64,000 nucleotides of DNA from Daldinia sp. FL1419. Lineage: Eukaryota > Ascomycota > Sordariomycetes > Xylariales > Hypoxylaceae. Positions within the stretch are counted from its first letter, which is position 1, and each line of letters opens with the position of its first letter. Below are positions 44,481 to 55,463 of this stretch, in pieces. The notes below the pieces were generated by a model, which was not told the DNA's origin, searched no databases, and saw only the letters and a program-made list of their open reading frames with translations. The position numbers were made by a program, and so were the translations under genes. The stretch is taken from the NCBI GenBank assembly GCA_025201765.1, contig MU623448.1, positions 62,001 through 126,000 on the forward strand, read 5' to 3'.

Positions 44481-45485
44481 GGTGAAGAGCAGCACGTGAG
44501 AAGTCTTGAGGAGAGGTGAAGAGACGAACTTGCCGGATTCTTACAATACTCTTGTTGATCAGACCCGACCGTGGAGGTCGGGTTGTTTATATTTCGCTTG
44601 CATGCAGTGCTGACAGGGTCGTATCGGCGATTTCCAATAGTACCATCTGCGAAAGACGCCACACATTCTTCTAGCGGGATGTTATGTCGTACATCCAAAT
44701 CTCGCTTGATGATATCATGACGGAGTACATTTTGTGATAACGGGCTAGACTTTTGCTTACCTTGCAGGACCTTACAAATAAACACGAACAGAATAAAAAC
44801 CTGATCGGGACATGCAAGAGAAAACATAGCCAACCAATAACAACGGTGGCGTTGTGAAACTAGCGGCTCATGCATTCTGATCGACAGGTCCGTCTGCCGG
44901 TTTGGCCACGCTTTGGCGGCGCTAAAATAACAAACTAATCGGCGGTATTCTGACGAGCCGAAAAGGGAGGCTTGGGAAGACCTTGGCCAGCTCGGGTGCA
45001 TACATAGTAGACAAGAAAAAAGACTAGTTACCAAGCCTCCAACCTCCATGTTGCAGATCGAGAAGTCTAGTGTGGGGAGCTGAAAAAAGGACTATCGTCA
45101 CCTCCTCTAACCCTCTAACCCTCTAGGTTAACCTTTTAACCCTCGAACGAGACTTGACAAGTGCCCACGGCGATCAAAGCTAAGGTAGCGGTAGCCAACA
45201 ATCAACATGACGACAGAATGGTGCTATAGACGAGTCAAGAAGCGATACATGACTGTTTTTCCTTTTTTTCTGCTCCGACTTAGTAGAAACGAACACTTCA
45301 CAAAGAGACTCAGAACCCCAAGTTGGATGTTAAAACAGGTAGGTGACACAATAGGGGCTCGTAATGGACGGCAGCACCCGACTACTTGGTATAATACGTC
45401 CCGGTGGTGTGGGAGCCCGAGAGACAAACCCTTTCCCTGGGTGTACTATCTCACGGCGGACCAGATCCTCGGATACTAAACGTAA

Positions 45486-45623
45486 ATGACGGCAGAACAA
45501 CTTGAACAACTCGGCAAGCAATTAGAAAAAATAGAACGACAGCTTCCTTGGTATAAGCGACGGGATCACTTCCTGAACAAGATGCGTATGCCAAGAAGCG
45601 GCTCTGTAGCTAGCGAGATCTAG
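45486..45623 (+). CDS. Possible 45-aa basic coiled-coil micro-protein
   Basis: Very uncertain. The frame begins MTAEQLEQLGKQLEKIERQL with regular Leu heptad spacing, then a basic stretch (PWYKRRDHFLNKMRMPR) and ends SEI. The amphipathic pattern looks more protein-like than nearby frames. It could be an isolated exon of a lost gene. No homologue recognised. Confidence 0.25.
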   Translation: MTAEQLEQLGKQLEKIERQLPWYKRRDHFLNKMRMPRSGSVASEI

Positions 45624-46053
45624 CGTTGCAATTGTATCTCCAGCGGCTCGAGCCAACAGATGAAATAGATGCTAGCTCTCGCAGGGTTTGGAATCAGATC
45701 TCTTTGGAAGCGGGAGGGTGTGCTCATCCGGGAACCGAACAACCCGACGAAAATAAATTACTATAATAATAACGATAATCAAAGGATGCGGACGCTACGG
45801 GCGAAATAGCTTCGCTTGGTGGCTAAGACAAGCTCATATAATAAGTGACGCCTTTGTTACTCGAACTTCGTTTATTCGACCGGTCATGCATTTTTATGTT
45901 TAGTTGTTGATTCAGGTAGGAAAATAATGGTAATAATAATAACTACCTAATAATAATAATAAAATAACTTTGCTGCCATTGGCTTGGCACGAAAGTAACG
46001 CCTCTATTATGTATGACCTAACCTTTACGGCAACGATCGACGCTGCTTCAACA

Positions 46054-46108
46054 AGTACTCCCAGTACTACTCCCAGTACTACTCCCAGTACTACTCCCAG
46101 TACTACTC
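46054..46108 (+). repeat. Minisatellite with 12-bp unit TACTACTCCCAG
   Basis: Three perfect copies plus partial copies at both ends. On the minus strand it encodes a repeated Val-Val-Leu-Gly, in a frame with no other support. Confidence 0.9.
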
Positions 46109-46624
46109 CAACTACTATGTATATGGTAGCATAGGTAGATAAGTATTTATTTATAAGCAACCCCTTTTAATCAACTAGGTTGGGTAATAACCAAAATATA
46201 CTTTCGAAACTTTATCTAGTACAATAATAGCGTCAAGGAATGACATCCCTTATTAGTCCCTCTTCTTAATACTAGTACTAATAATAATCGTGCTAGTAGA
46301 TACCTGTTAATCGTCTATATATTCTAGTTTACGGTGGATTAGCAGAAACATGACAGCTTCTTTTTCCCACATCGTACCTAGGTCTCCCCAACCTTCGGGC
46401 CCGATGGCGCACGTAGTACCTACCATCTAAAATACGAACGGCCCAATAACAGCCACATCTAGTATGTCCGGTACGGCCACGGCCCACGGGGTTTAGAGGA
46501 TAAGGCAATTCCCGTGTCCCCCAGGTCACGTAAGTACGTAGCTCGATATCGAAGGTATACCCTTATAATCAACTATCTCCTGAGTTGATACTCTTGTGGG
46601 TTTATTTCCGCCGCAAATCACACA

Positions 46625-46652
46625 TAACTACCTACCTACCTACCTACCTACC
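46625..46652 (+). repeat. (CTAC)n microsatellite
   Basis: About six CTAC units, part of the wider family of GTAGGTA/TACCTAC intergenic motifs. Confidence 0.85.
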
Positions 46653-46899
46653 CCGTAACCTTGGTAGTTGTTTATGTTTTCTCTCTATGATTATACTAGG
46701 CTAGGTACTTCGTATAGCAACTTGGGAGGAAGACTTGGACGAAATGTAATTCTCTTGAATAACAACTTATAATCCTGTATTCAGAGACCACAAGGCTTAA
46801 TTGTATAATGACCGAAACATAGCAGACAAAGAAGCCGTCTTGCTCTTCAACTTGGTATATCCAAACTCCCATCACATCCCATCACCCTAATTCCCAATC

Positions 46900-48177
46900 C
46901 TACAAACCATCAAAGAACCCCTTGATGATCTCCGCCGACCCCCTCGCCAACTCCCTCACCTCCTCGGGCAGCTCCCCATTCTCAGCTTCCACCTCAAACC
47001 TCCTCCTCCAGAAATCCCACCTCGCCGTACACCGCCTAATCTTATCCGCGCCCTTATGCCCGTACCACGGCAGCTTATTCTCCCTCGCGCCCACGTCCAC
47101 GCTCAACCCCGGCGCCGTCACCCCGCCGTCGTCCCGCTCCCCCCACATATACTCCCCCGCGATCCGGAGCCAGACGCTGGCGACGGTGATATGCGTGGCG
47201 GCCTGCGTCAGCGGCGGGGCTTTGACGTGCAGGCCCTCGTCGCGGGGCCGGGTCTCCGTCGCGTCGATGAGCGCCCATTCCCCGTAGTTGGAAAACATGG
47301 TGCTCGTCTTGCTGGCAACCAGCCGCGCGACCCAGGCGTTGACGTTGGTCCACGCGTGCTGCTCCGGAACCGTCCACCCCGCGCCGCAGCCGCAGCAGTC
47401 GTTCCAGCATTCGCGCGCGCTGGGGCCGAGCATGCTGAGGCTGCTCCAGAGGGTGTCTTTTTCCCAGATCCAGTTCCGCCTAAGCGGGATGGTCATGGGA
47501 GATGGGGGAGGCGGGTCGGGACGCGCTTTGAGGGTTTGCACGAGAGTGATAAGGCGCTCTTGCTGCACGGTGTCCGTCCACGGGATACGTTTTGCCGCGT
47601 GAAGGATCCCGTACCAGAGTAGCCAGAGGTAGCATTCCGTGCTGTTGGTATCGTCGTTACGAGCCGAGGCGTCTGGTTCAGGCCAGTCCTCCTCGGCACC
47701 CCACTACGAAAAGTGATGTTAGTATAATATTCTCTTTTTTTTTGATCCGGAAACACTCACCATCTCGAGAGCCTTCTCCGGTTCCCAGTGCTTCCTCTGA
47801 TTCCTTGCCGTCTGCTCCGCGGTGTAATACGCTTTCCCATGGTCGGCAGTAGAATACGCTTCCTCAATCGGTTTAGCCATCTTTTCCACCGCCGTCTCGG
47901 CGTCGATGTCGCCAGCGAGAAAAGCGTCTACCGTCTCCGTGGGACCGCAGAACCAGTTTCGTAAAGATGCGATGGTGTCTATTTTGGTTCGCTCGTCGAG
48001 CGTGTCATCCTCCGCAATGGCTTCGATCTTCTTTGTTAATTCTATCGAACGGCGTAGACAAGGACTGATCGTTTCGGGACCGTCGAAGAGGGGACTGCCA
48101 CCTGGCGAAGGGAAGAGAGCGCCGTTCTCTTCATCTTCTATCCACGATCCCTCTGGCTTTTTATCTCCTTCCGTCAT
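46900..48177 (-). CDS. DUF3632-type fungal protein
   Basis: Two exons, 47761..48177 and 46900..47703, joined in phase 0 by a 57-nt intron (GTGAGT..TAG with a TACTAAC branch site). They give 406 aa. After splicing the middle reads EKALEM-WGAEEDWPEP and on through YLWLLWYGILHAAKRIPW, features I associate with the fungus-specific family DUF3632. The N-terminal ~70 residues are acidic and Pro/Gly-rich. The C-terminal part is helical with many Trp (WDFWRRRFE) and a CCGCG cluster near 200 of unknown meaning. No membrane segments or signal peptide. No biochemical role is known for the family. The high GC of exon 2 makes several antisense frames look open; those are shadows. Confidence 0.82.
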
Positions 48178-48979
48178 ATTTGAACGATGTGACTGAGAAG
48201 TGGCGAATTTAAGACTGAGACTAATAGACTTTGAGGATTAAATGAAGCCGACTTCTAGAGAAGGCCTAGTTTATCAAAATCTCTACCTACCAAGGTAGAT
48301 ATCCTACTTTCTATATACCCGAATTTACATATTCTGTAGCCTGTCAAATGTTTATAGTATAGGAGTAGTGCCGAATGACTCAAGTCGGTGTGATCTCCAC
48401 ACGAGTATTGCGCCTCACGGCGAGCGCTGAGCGGACGCCTGGCGAGCAACGTGGAGTGCGATCTGCAATTTTTAACTGGTAGGAATTATTTACTCCAGCG
48501 GATTCAACCATTAGATCCTTCTCATGACCGGGGTCCAACGAATTAGGTAGCCAAGATTGATTCGCCTAAAGAATCCCTTATTGGTGCTTTTATACGTGTA
48601 AAGATGAGAATGCCAGGTCACCATAATCATAGATACCTATCCATTGAATATGATTCACAACAGCGAAGATTAGATTTTTGATCTTCAAGACATGGTAAGG
48701 ATCCTCACTCGTAAGTTTTCTCGCCAATTATCCATTGTCGGTGCGACTTATCTTCCTGGTAACTAAAAGGGACTTCAGTCAAGTTAAATTTAAATGTATG
48801 CGATTTTTGCGCCGCCATACGAAGGACATCGTATTTCGTTAATGAAACGACCTTGGTCCTCAGCGACTACCTCTATCCTTGGGGGTATGAAATATTAGTA
48901 GCATAGAATTGATCAGATGACGCTGTACGTTGGCGTAATAGAATATAATAAGATCTTATGCTGGGTTTGTGAAGAGCAT
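48178..48979. other. Intergenic region
   Basis: DUF3632 promoter and lectin-like gene 3' flank. No gene is seen; the 64-codon minus frame at 48255-48449 has no features. Confidence 0.5.
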
Positions 48980-50469
48980 TCACGGATAGACTCTACTAGA
49001 ATATGTGAAGGTGAAAGGGTCCGAGACATCCACTTCGTACTGAAGAACTTGGCCATCGGATATTCCGTAGAACATCGAGTCCTCGCTTCCCGAGATGGCG
49101 GTGAAATTTGGCGATGATGGCCCTCCTTTGAATTCGACACTTGGTGAAGAGGACTGAAAGTGATGACCCGTCCACCACATTGCTGAAACTGTGCCATTGG
49201 GAAGCAAGGTAAGGAAAACAGGCTGATTGAAATCTTTCATGAGCGTAATAGCGAACTGCAGATTTGGCTGGGGCGCCGCCAGAGCGTCGATTAAATCATA
49301 ATCTTGTTCAGTATTAGCGATCAGACGTTGGTACATGAGAAACCGCATTTGCGAGATGACTTACTCTGTGTCCAACCATCTACGTAACCGGCCTGTTGCA
49401 TAAGGCCGGTTGCGTCTGGGTGAAGGACTTCTGATATAAGAGTTAATCGACTAAGGTTCCACGCATCGCCATTTGAGTGTACCCGGGTGATTAGACCCAA
49501 GCTGGAACGTTGTGCGACTTGCTCCGCCCGAAACGTCGTAGTAGGGTTCCGCCAGTCAGATGAGTTGGCGACGTTGATATCACCCGAAGGTGCTTGATAA
49601 GCGACTGCCCAGTTCCCCCAACCGTTTGGACAGTTATCAGACCAACAACGCTGCCATGTGGCAGCTAATTGAGACCCTTGAAACGTCTCTAGGATGTCGG
49701 TGCCATCTCCATCATACCCCCAGCCATCTGGCGATGTCTTTGCATGCCTTAGCATGAGTGTACTGATGAAGTTGTTCCGAGTTGTGAACCACACGTGCAC
49801 TTGGTTCTTTCCACCCTCATCGCAAGATATGCTGGCTAAAGGTGTGCCGGCTATAGGGTCTATCGACTGAGCCTTGGCTTCCATAATTCTCGTAATATTG
49901 CTTGTTTCCCAGGTCCTATTCTGCGAGTCCCACCTCCGTGCGATAATCGCGTTAGAGGAGTCCTGAAAGAATACTGTCCGATAAGTATTGCCGTCGGACC
50001 CCGTCATATTCGACGAGGATAACTTCGATATGCTCAGTATATTGGCGCTTGAGCTTTGAGAAGGGTTCCCGTCCACATTTGTATCATTACTCGAGTTTGG
50101 CCGAGGGTTACCTGACTGCGAGTTGTGTGGTTGTTCAGTGGTAGAGAGGTGTTTTCTTGTAAGACCACCCGAAACTCCCCCGGCAATGGCACCGATTATT
50201 ACCACTAGTACAACAGCAAGAATAATATAGAATTTACGCCTCCGTAAACCGCAAAATTTTGCCGGCGGCGTAGTACTGCTAGGATATTCCTCTTTCTGAT
50301 GATTGACGACTTCGGGGAAGTAACCACCTGCACCCTCGGCCTCAAACGGGGCCACTTGGGGGTTTATAGTATCATATCGAGGAACGATTTCTCCATTGGC
50401 GTTACCGTAATCATATGGATCGTAGTCCTCGACTCGACGAACCTCCAACGTGCTGTATGGTAATGACAT
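48980..50469 (-). CDS. Membrane-anchored fucose-specific-lectin-like protein
   Basis: Exons 49365..50469 and 48980..49302 (62-nt intron, GTAAGT..AAG) encode 475 aa. A ~75-residue cytosolic Tyr/Pro-rich tail and an RRRK stop-transfer run precede one hydrophobic helix (about 80-102), so the topology is type II. A Ser/Asn/Thr-rich stalk follows (about 108-150). The remaining ~320 residues have the repeated Trp/Gly blades of fungal fucose lectins (ARRWDSQNRTWETSN; NGWGNWAVAYQAPSGDINVA; WWTGHHF; FYGISDGQVLQYEV). The domain would sit outside the cell or in the secretory lumen. Sugar-contact residues cannot be verified by eye, so fucose binding is inferred. The acceptor is AAG, less common than CAG/TAG, but it keeps the frame. 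Confidence 0.82.
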
Positions 50470-51712
50470 GGCGGTAGGTAAGCTTCATTTAAGGCTTGGG
50501 TTTTAACGGTAAAAATGTCGTACAGGTAGGAGTGGGAGTCAAACGGCCCTCGCAAATCATGCTGCCAGATTGTTGTCAACATAACCCCAATCCGTGTAGG
50601 CGCCACGAAGGCGCAATGGACTCCTGGGTCAATCTCTCGTGCACTAGACCAATCATGAACGCGAATGCGAAATTTGTAGTCGCTGCTGTCCCGTAGCGTG
50701 GCTTCCGGTGGCGGTCTTGGCAAGGCAGAATACGTCTTGAAGCATATGCCCCTTAGGTATTCTTAGGTGGATAGTCGGGTGAACGAGAAAGTGACGGTTA
50801 AAGCAAAGTTTGTCTCAATAACTCAGAGGTCTTCGCCACATGGAATTCGACATGGCGTTCCTGAATATCACTGAAATGTGACGAGGGTTTAAGACGTTGC
50901 GTATCTCCAACGGTAACAATTCTTCGCTCATGTTGTAGAACACCAATATAAAGGGGAAGACTGAGTACATGGCGTTGAGCCACCTGAATATCCGGGCTTC
51001 CGGTGAGGGGGTAATGCGACATGACCGGCCCTCTAAAACGCCAAATGTATATCTATAGGCCTTGTCTAGGTAGGTACCCGGGTTCTCAGGCTCCATGTAT
51101 GAGAATTGAGAATCCGAGATATTGGGCCACACTGGCGAATCCTCTATTAGCATATCTAATACTCAAGGCAATGGAATGCTCCCTTACCTAGAATTACCCC
51201 GTCGAAGCTTTCCTTTTTTTATTCTCACGGCAAACTAAACTCGTAATGACTTTGGATTTTGGATTATTTATCATCGTATTACTGCTATTATGCATATTGT
51301 TCGTTTGTTCGACTCGAAGCGTCGACCCGGATTATGCGACACGAAAGGGTACAATGTTGAGGCTTTTCTCCGACATGGCCGACGATGTCCTTCCATGCTG
51401 TCCTAAGATCCTCATGTTTTTTATCATCATCACCCGACCGCCCGAAAACTCCAATTAACGAAACTCCTCTAAGTGTACACCGTATTACTATCACATCCCC
51501 TGCCCGGTTATCCCATCGTAGCCTTTCTTTTGTGATATATCGTCGTCAATGACCAAGCCATTAATACAATGCTCCGATGGTCATAAAAGAGGTAGTCCCC
51601 AGCACCCGAGTCCATCCTTCATATCGGAATACAAAAATCTTTAACTTAAAATGGCGATCCAAATATCGAAAACTACGGGTCATGTATTTGGACAAACAAC
51701 ACCAACTTGTGT
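50470..51712. other. Intergenic region
   Basis: Promoter of the lectin-like gene and 3' flank of the elongase. A 112-codon minus frame (50815-51153) has no recognisable family, and an overlapping minus frame in another phase is equally open, so it is not called. Confidence 0.45.
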
Positions 51713-52917
51713 TTAAGCCTTTCGGGATCGTGTCGTAACACCGTTAGTCTTAATGCCGGTGGCCTTGGCTTGTGGTATTTGCGTCGCGTTTGCGACTGTG
51801 TGGTGGTCCGGAAGAGGAGCCTGTGACATACGGCGAAGAGTCTTGCGCGTACTAGGCGCCTTCTGATCCTTCTTGTACGTGGCGAAGTAGAATGAGATGA
51901 ACAGAACCAGGTAAGAGGTCAAAGTACCGATACCAGCGAAAGCGGCAAACTCCTCTCCGGCACACCTGCCTGCACTCGGCATGTTCGGGAAGTAAGTAGA
52001 CGTGAAGTACGTGTACGAGGCGAAGTAGACGAATCCTACATATCAATTAGTTATCTATACCCGCTTTAAAGAACACCTGGCAAGGGATTCTAACGTACCG
52101 AGATCAATAATGAACTGAATGATCTGAAGACGAGTGATCCATTCCTTCCACCAGATACGAATACCGCGAGCACTCTGGAAGTAGTACCAGTACATAACGA
52201 CGTGAACAGTCAGGTTCAAGGTAATGACAACCCACGACACGGATGTGGAGCCGAGAAGCTGAGTGTAGCAGAGGAACGCGGTAGCGCCGTGGTGGTAGCA
52301 GTGAAGGAAGGCTATTTCGCATTAGAGACACCAGTCCTTCGCATTTATTTAGGATTTACACTTACTCAATGGCTTCTTCTTCAAGAATAGGAAGACGGTG
52401 TCTAAGAGTTCGAGGTACTTAGTGAGGTAGTTCAGCTAACTCGGGTTAGCTTATTCTTGTGTTACAAATAGGGGCGGTCAGACGGAGGACTTACATAGTA
52501 GAGGACAACCAGAGGCTGCGTCCAACCGCCATCAGTTTCGCAAATCGCAAAGAAGATCCCACGGCGAACAACAGTTGGTAACAACTGCTCAATAAAGAGC
52601 GCCAGAAGTATACCACTAATAGCTGTAAGGTAAAAGTTGTGAATCAAGAAGAGACCCTTCAACTTGAAAGGCTCTCTGTTGCGCATATACTCGCGACCGC
52701 CGAAAATGATTAGATAGTATACGACAATAAAACTCAGCGTCTCTTTCAGTGTAGACATGGGTGTCTTGCCGGCGACAAATCGAAAGTCGTCAGCAGGATA
52801 GCCCGCTACCACCTCGAAAGCCTTGCTGAAGTGAGGCCATAGATGTATGCCAAAAGGTCGGTCGATGGTCGGGAGAGGGAGAGAATCCCATATAGCGGCG
52901 GGAGCTGGGGAAGCCAT
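51713..52917 (-). CDS. ELO-family very-long-chain fatty acid elongase (GNS1/SUR4)
   Basis: 3-ketoacyl-CoA synthase of the ER membrane that condenses acyl-CoA with malonyl-CoA in fatty-acid and sphingolipid elongation. Exons 52495..52917, 52366..52435, 52099..52311 and 51713..52035 (introns 59, 54 and 63 nt) encode 342 aa. Family hallmarks appear in order: KETLSFIVVYY (TM1), LNYLTKYLELLDTVFLFLKK across the first two exons, the catalytic HCYHH (His168-His172) rebuilt across an exon join, MYWYYF, and LQIIQFIID. About seven hydrophobic segments. The C-terminal tail is basic (TRKTLRRMS, TRSRKA), consistent with ER retention by a dibasic signal. It resembles the ELO2/ELO3 class; chain-length preference is not predictable. 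Confidence 0.94.
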
Positions 52918-54956
52918 GATGTAGAATAGTCTATACTACACACACAATTGAACCGTGTCCTTAAAGTTGCGCAATGACTTGCGCTCGAAGCCTGAGGGAA
53001 ACAAGAACTTAGAGCTAGTCGCGACGAGCAGCTCACGCAGGAAGAAGCGCCTCGTTTGAAGGAGTGACTTAAAGTATTATAAACCTGCGATGGTCTCGCC
53101 GGCTTGTTAAGAAAAAAAAAGGAGAGATAAAAAAGGAAAAAAGAAGATTTGGGATTTGCGAAAAAAATCCACGATTGCACGGATCTCGTGAAGATGGAAA
53201 AAAAAAGTTGAGAAAGACGGGATTTCGGTTCCTCATTAAAACTCTACGGCAACAATAGGGGACGCGACATAATCAATGTCTGATTGGTTAATTGACTGAT
53301 TAGACCGGTTCCATTAGGATTTACCGATCGGAATTGGCGGGACCCTCGGAGACCGTCTTTGGATAAGGTAGGTACCGGTTGTACCATGTAAGTATCTATT
53401 GCTGACACGTGCTTCTAATTCACCGCGTATATTTTGCGTACACCTCATCTTTAATGCTTATTTGTAGTTATACCCAAAGGGTACTTAAACTTTCCCCATT
53501 ATATGGATGTCTCTGAATATTCGTACCTGCATATGCCAATATGTTTGTTGAAATGAAACCTATTCATGGTGATTAATTATAATGGGGATACGTGCATGCA
53601 ATTTTTTCATGTAATTCTATTTTGCTGATGTTGGTGTTTGTTGCGCATATAAGAGGAAGAATAAACCGAAAATTCGACAGAGAGAAGGGATATACTTGTA
53701 GGACAAATTGAGACTTTTTTGGTACTACCGTCTCCAAACTTTATAGGACTCTTATCTCTTCCTCTGAAGTTTCAGGCGCATATCTAAGGGCTTGTACGGC
53801 ACAAATTACCTATAATACATACTAATAACATAGCGTCTGAGCGTATGCAACTTGTAGGGGTGTATAAAATGAAATAACTACTATGGTGTTAGGGGTAAGT
53901 AAAACCCCGGTCACAAATCTCGCGCTAAACTATGGCCTGTGCTATACTCTTTCATCTCAAGCACATATTTATACATATTCTATAATAATTATTAAATAAC
54001 CTAACTTTAAGAATTAATAAATTAAATCAATAGATCTAATATTATAAATTAATTATTTTGATATAAATTTCAATTTTTTTTAATATAGTAAATGTTAATA
54101 TATTTAATATTTTTAATAATTGTATCTTTTGAATACCCTGGATACCCCAAGGCTGATTTAATGTGGGGTGGTATCTAACCATTTCTAGCGGTACCTGATA
54201 GTGTCGTTTTTCTTTGGCCTGCAACCATAGTATCTGATTTAATAATACAATAAATATGAACAGCCCAACCTCGGCCAATTTCGAATTATGGGTACTATTC
54301 TTTCAGTAATAAATATTACTTGTAGACACGTATTCAGATGTTAGTTGCGAAAAACGGCTGGACTCCATACGCCAACAAAATAATGAGCGATGCAACGGAT
54401 AAGAAAAGCTACCTAGGCATAAGGGGCTCAAGGTTAGTATGCATTTTTAGCGTGGGGGGCTAATACGGTGGAGGAGAAGGAAAACCCGAAGGAAAGCCGG
54501 AGAAGGCATCCCCTTGTGGCTGAATAGTGAATAGTGGCTGATATAAAGTAGTCTTTGATCTATAAGACAATTAGACGTCTTAAATGAAGATGCATTTTTT
54601 CAAGACAATACTTGACGTTGGGTATGCCTGTTATAGGTAGGTAGGTAGTTTCGAGTCCCGACAAGTCCGTTTCATCTGAAGTATATATGGTCCCAGGAAT
54701 GCAGGTTGACTGTTAAATACTCTTTGTAGATACCTAATTTAAGCTTTACATCAAACCCATCGCAACCATTTCTTAGATCCAAAAAGATGACGGAAGTTGT
54801 AGTCTTTACGTATATTTACGACTTCCTCAAACACAAGTTACTCCAAGGATATAGCCAATACTGGAGGTCACCCCAAGGGCTGATACAATCCTTAAGTTTT
54901 CGCATAAGGTCTTTTATAAATAATTAATATATTATTATTTTTATAATATGATATAA
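52918..54956. other. Elongase promoter and transition into the AT-rich block
   Basis: A-rich runs (53110-53210) near the elongase start, then ordinary intergenic sequence. AT-rich DNA begins near 53970 with short returns to normal composition around 54120-54300 and 54430-54900. No gene is seen. Confidence 0.5.
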
Positions 54957-55247
54957 AGTGATTAAGTAATAAATACTACCCTGTAGAGATCCTATTAGCT
55001 TCTTTAGAGCTAGACCTCCTAGGTCTCCATAGCTCTTTTGGACATAAATAGGCCCTCAAGAGTTGTTTTTCTTGTCTGATCAGTTCAAGCTCATCATAAT
55101 CCTTCAAGAATTACCTTTATAAAGCCTTCATATAAGAATATACAATTTCAATCCCTCTTTTAAAGATATCCTCCTCTAATACGTTACTATTAACAAATAA
55201 TTACCACTATTAGTTTTCCTACCCAATTATTTTAATATCTTCCTCAG
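54957..55247 (+). repeat. Repeat family X, copy A, left part (interrupted by copia-type element)
   Basis: Matches copy C (59544-59938) from its start, e.g. CTACCCTGTAGAGATCCTATTAG versus CTACCCTGCAAAGACCCTATTAG. It stops at CTCAG where the copia-type element inserted, and resumes at 61876-61983. Left and right parts together give 394 bp, the length of copy C (395). Confidence 0.8.
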
Positions 55248-55463
55248 TGTTGGGCTAAACGTACGTATAAGAGAAATAACAGCGAAAACAAGTAATAAAT
55301 AAAACAATATAATGAGACCTATATATTCATAAATCTTAAGGAAGAAAATTATCTACTCTAAACTTAACAAATTTAAAATCTTTATATATATAATATATTA
55401 ATTATATAATATTTTTTTTATTTATTACAAAAATCTACAATATTTAGTAATATATAACCATTA
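55248..55463 (-). repeat. Left 216-bp LTR of the copia-type element (3' LTR by coding direction)
   Basis: Begins TGTTGGGCTAAACGTACG, less mutated at this end than its partner, and ends ATAACCATTA where the partner has ACAACCATCA. Confidence 0.85.

Larger units (their letters stand above)
44481..46899. other. Gene-free stretch with a 45-codon frame and tandem repeats
   Basis: Promoter of the Rds1-like gene at the left. No gene longer than about 90 codons is supported. It holds a possible 45-aa micro-frame (45486-45623), a 12-bp minisatellite, and a CTAC run. AT-rich sequence with TAATAA runs surrounds 45750-46000. Confidence 0.45.

Noticed and set aside
45103..45127. CCTCTAA repeats resembling telomere repeats
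   Set aside because: The unit is CCTCTAA, not CCCTAA, and has only about three copies; not an interstitial telomere.
47056..47622. 188-codon plus-strand frame and two other long frames
   Set aside because: Shadows of the GC-rich second exon of the DUF3632 gene.
50815..51153. 112-codon minus-strand frame
   Set aside because: No family, and another minus frame overlaps it equally; insufficient evidence.
54042..54278. 78-codon minus-strand frame
   Set aside because: Ile/Lys-rich from AT-rich composition only.
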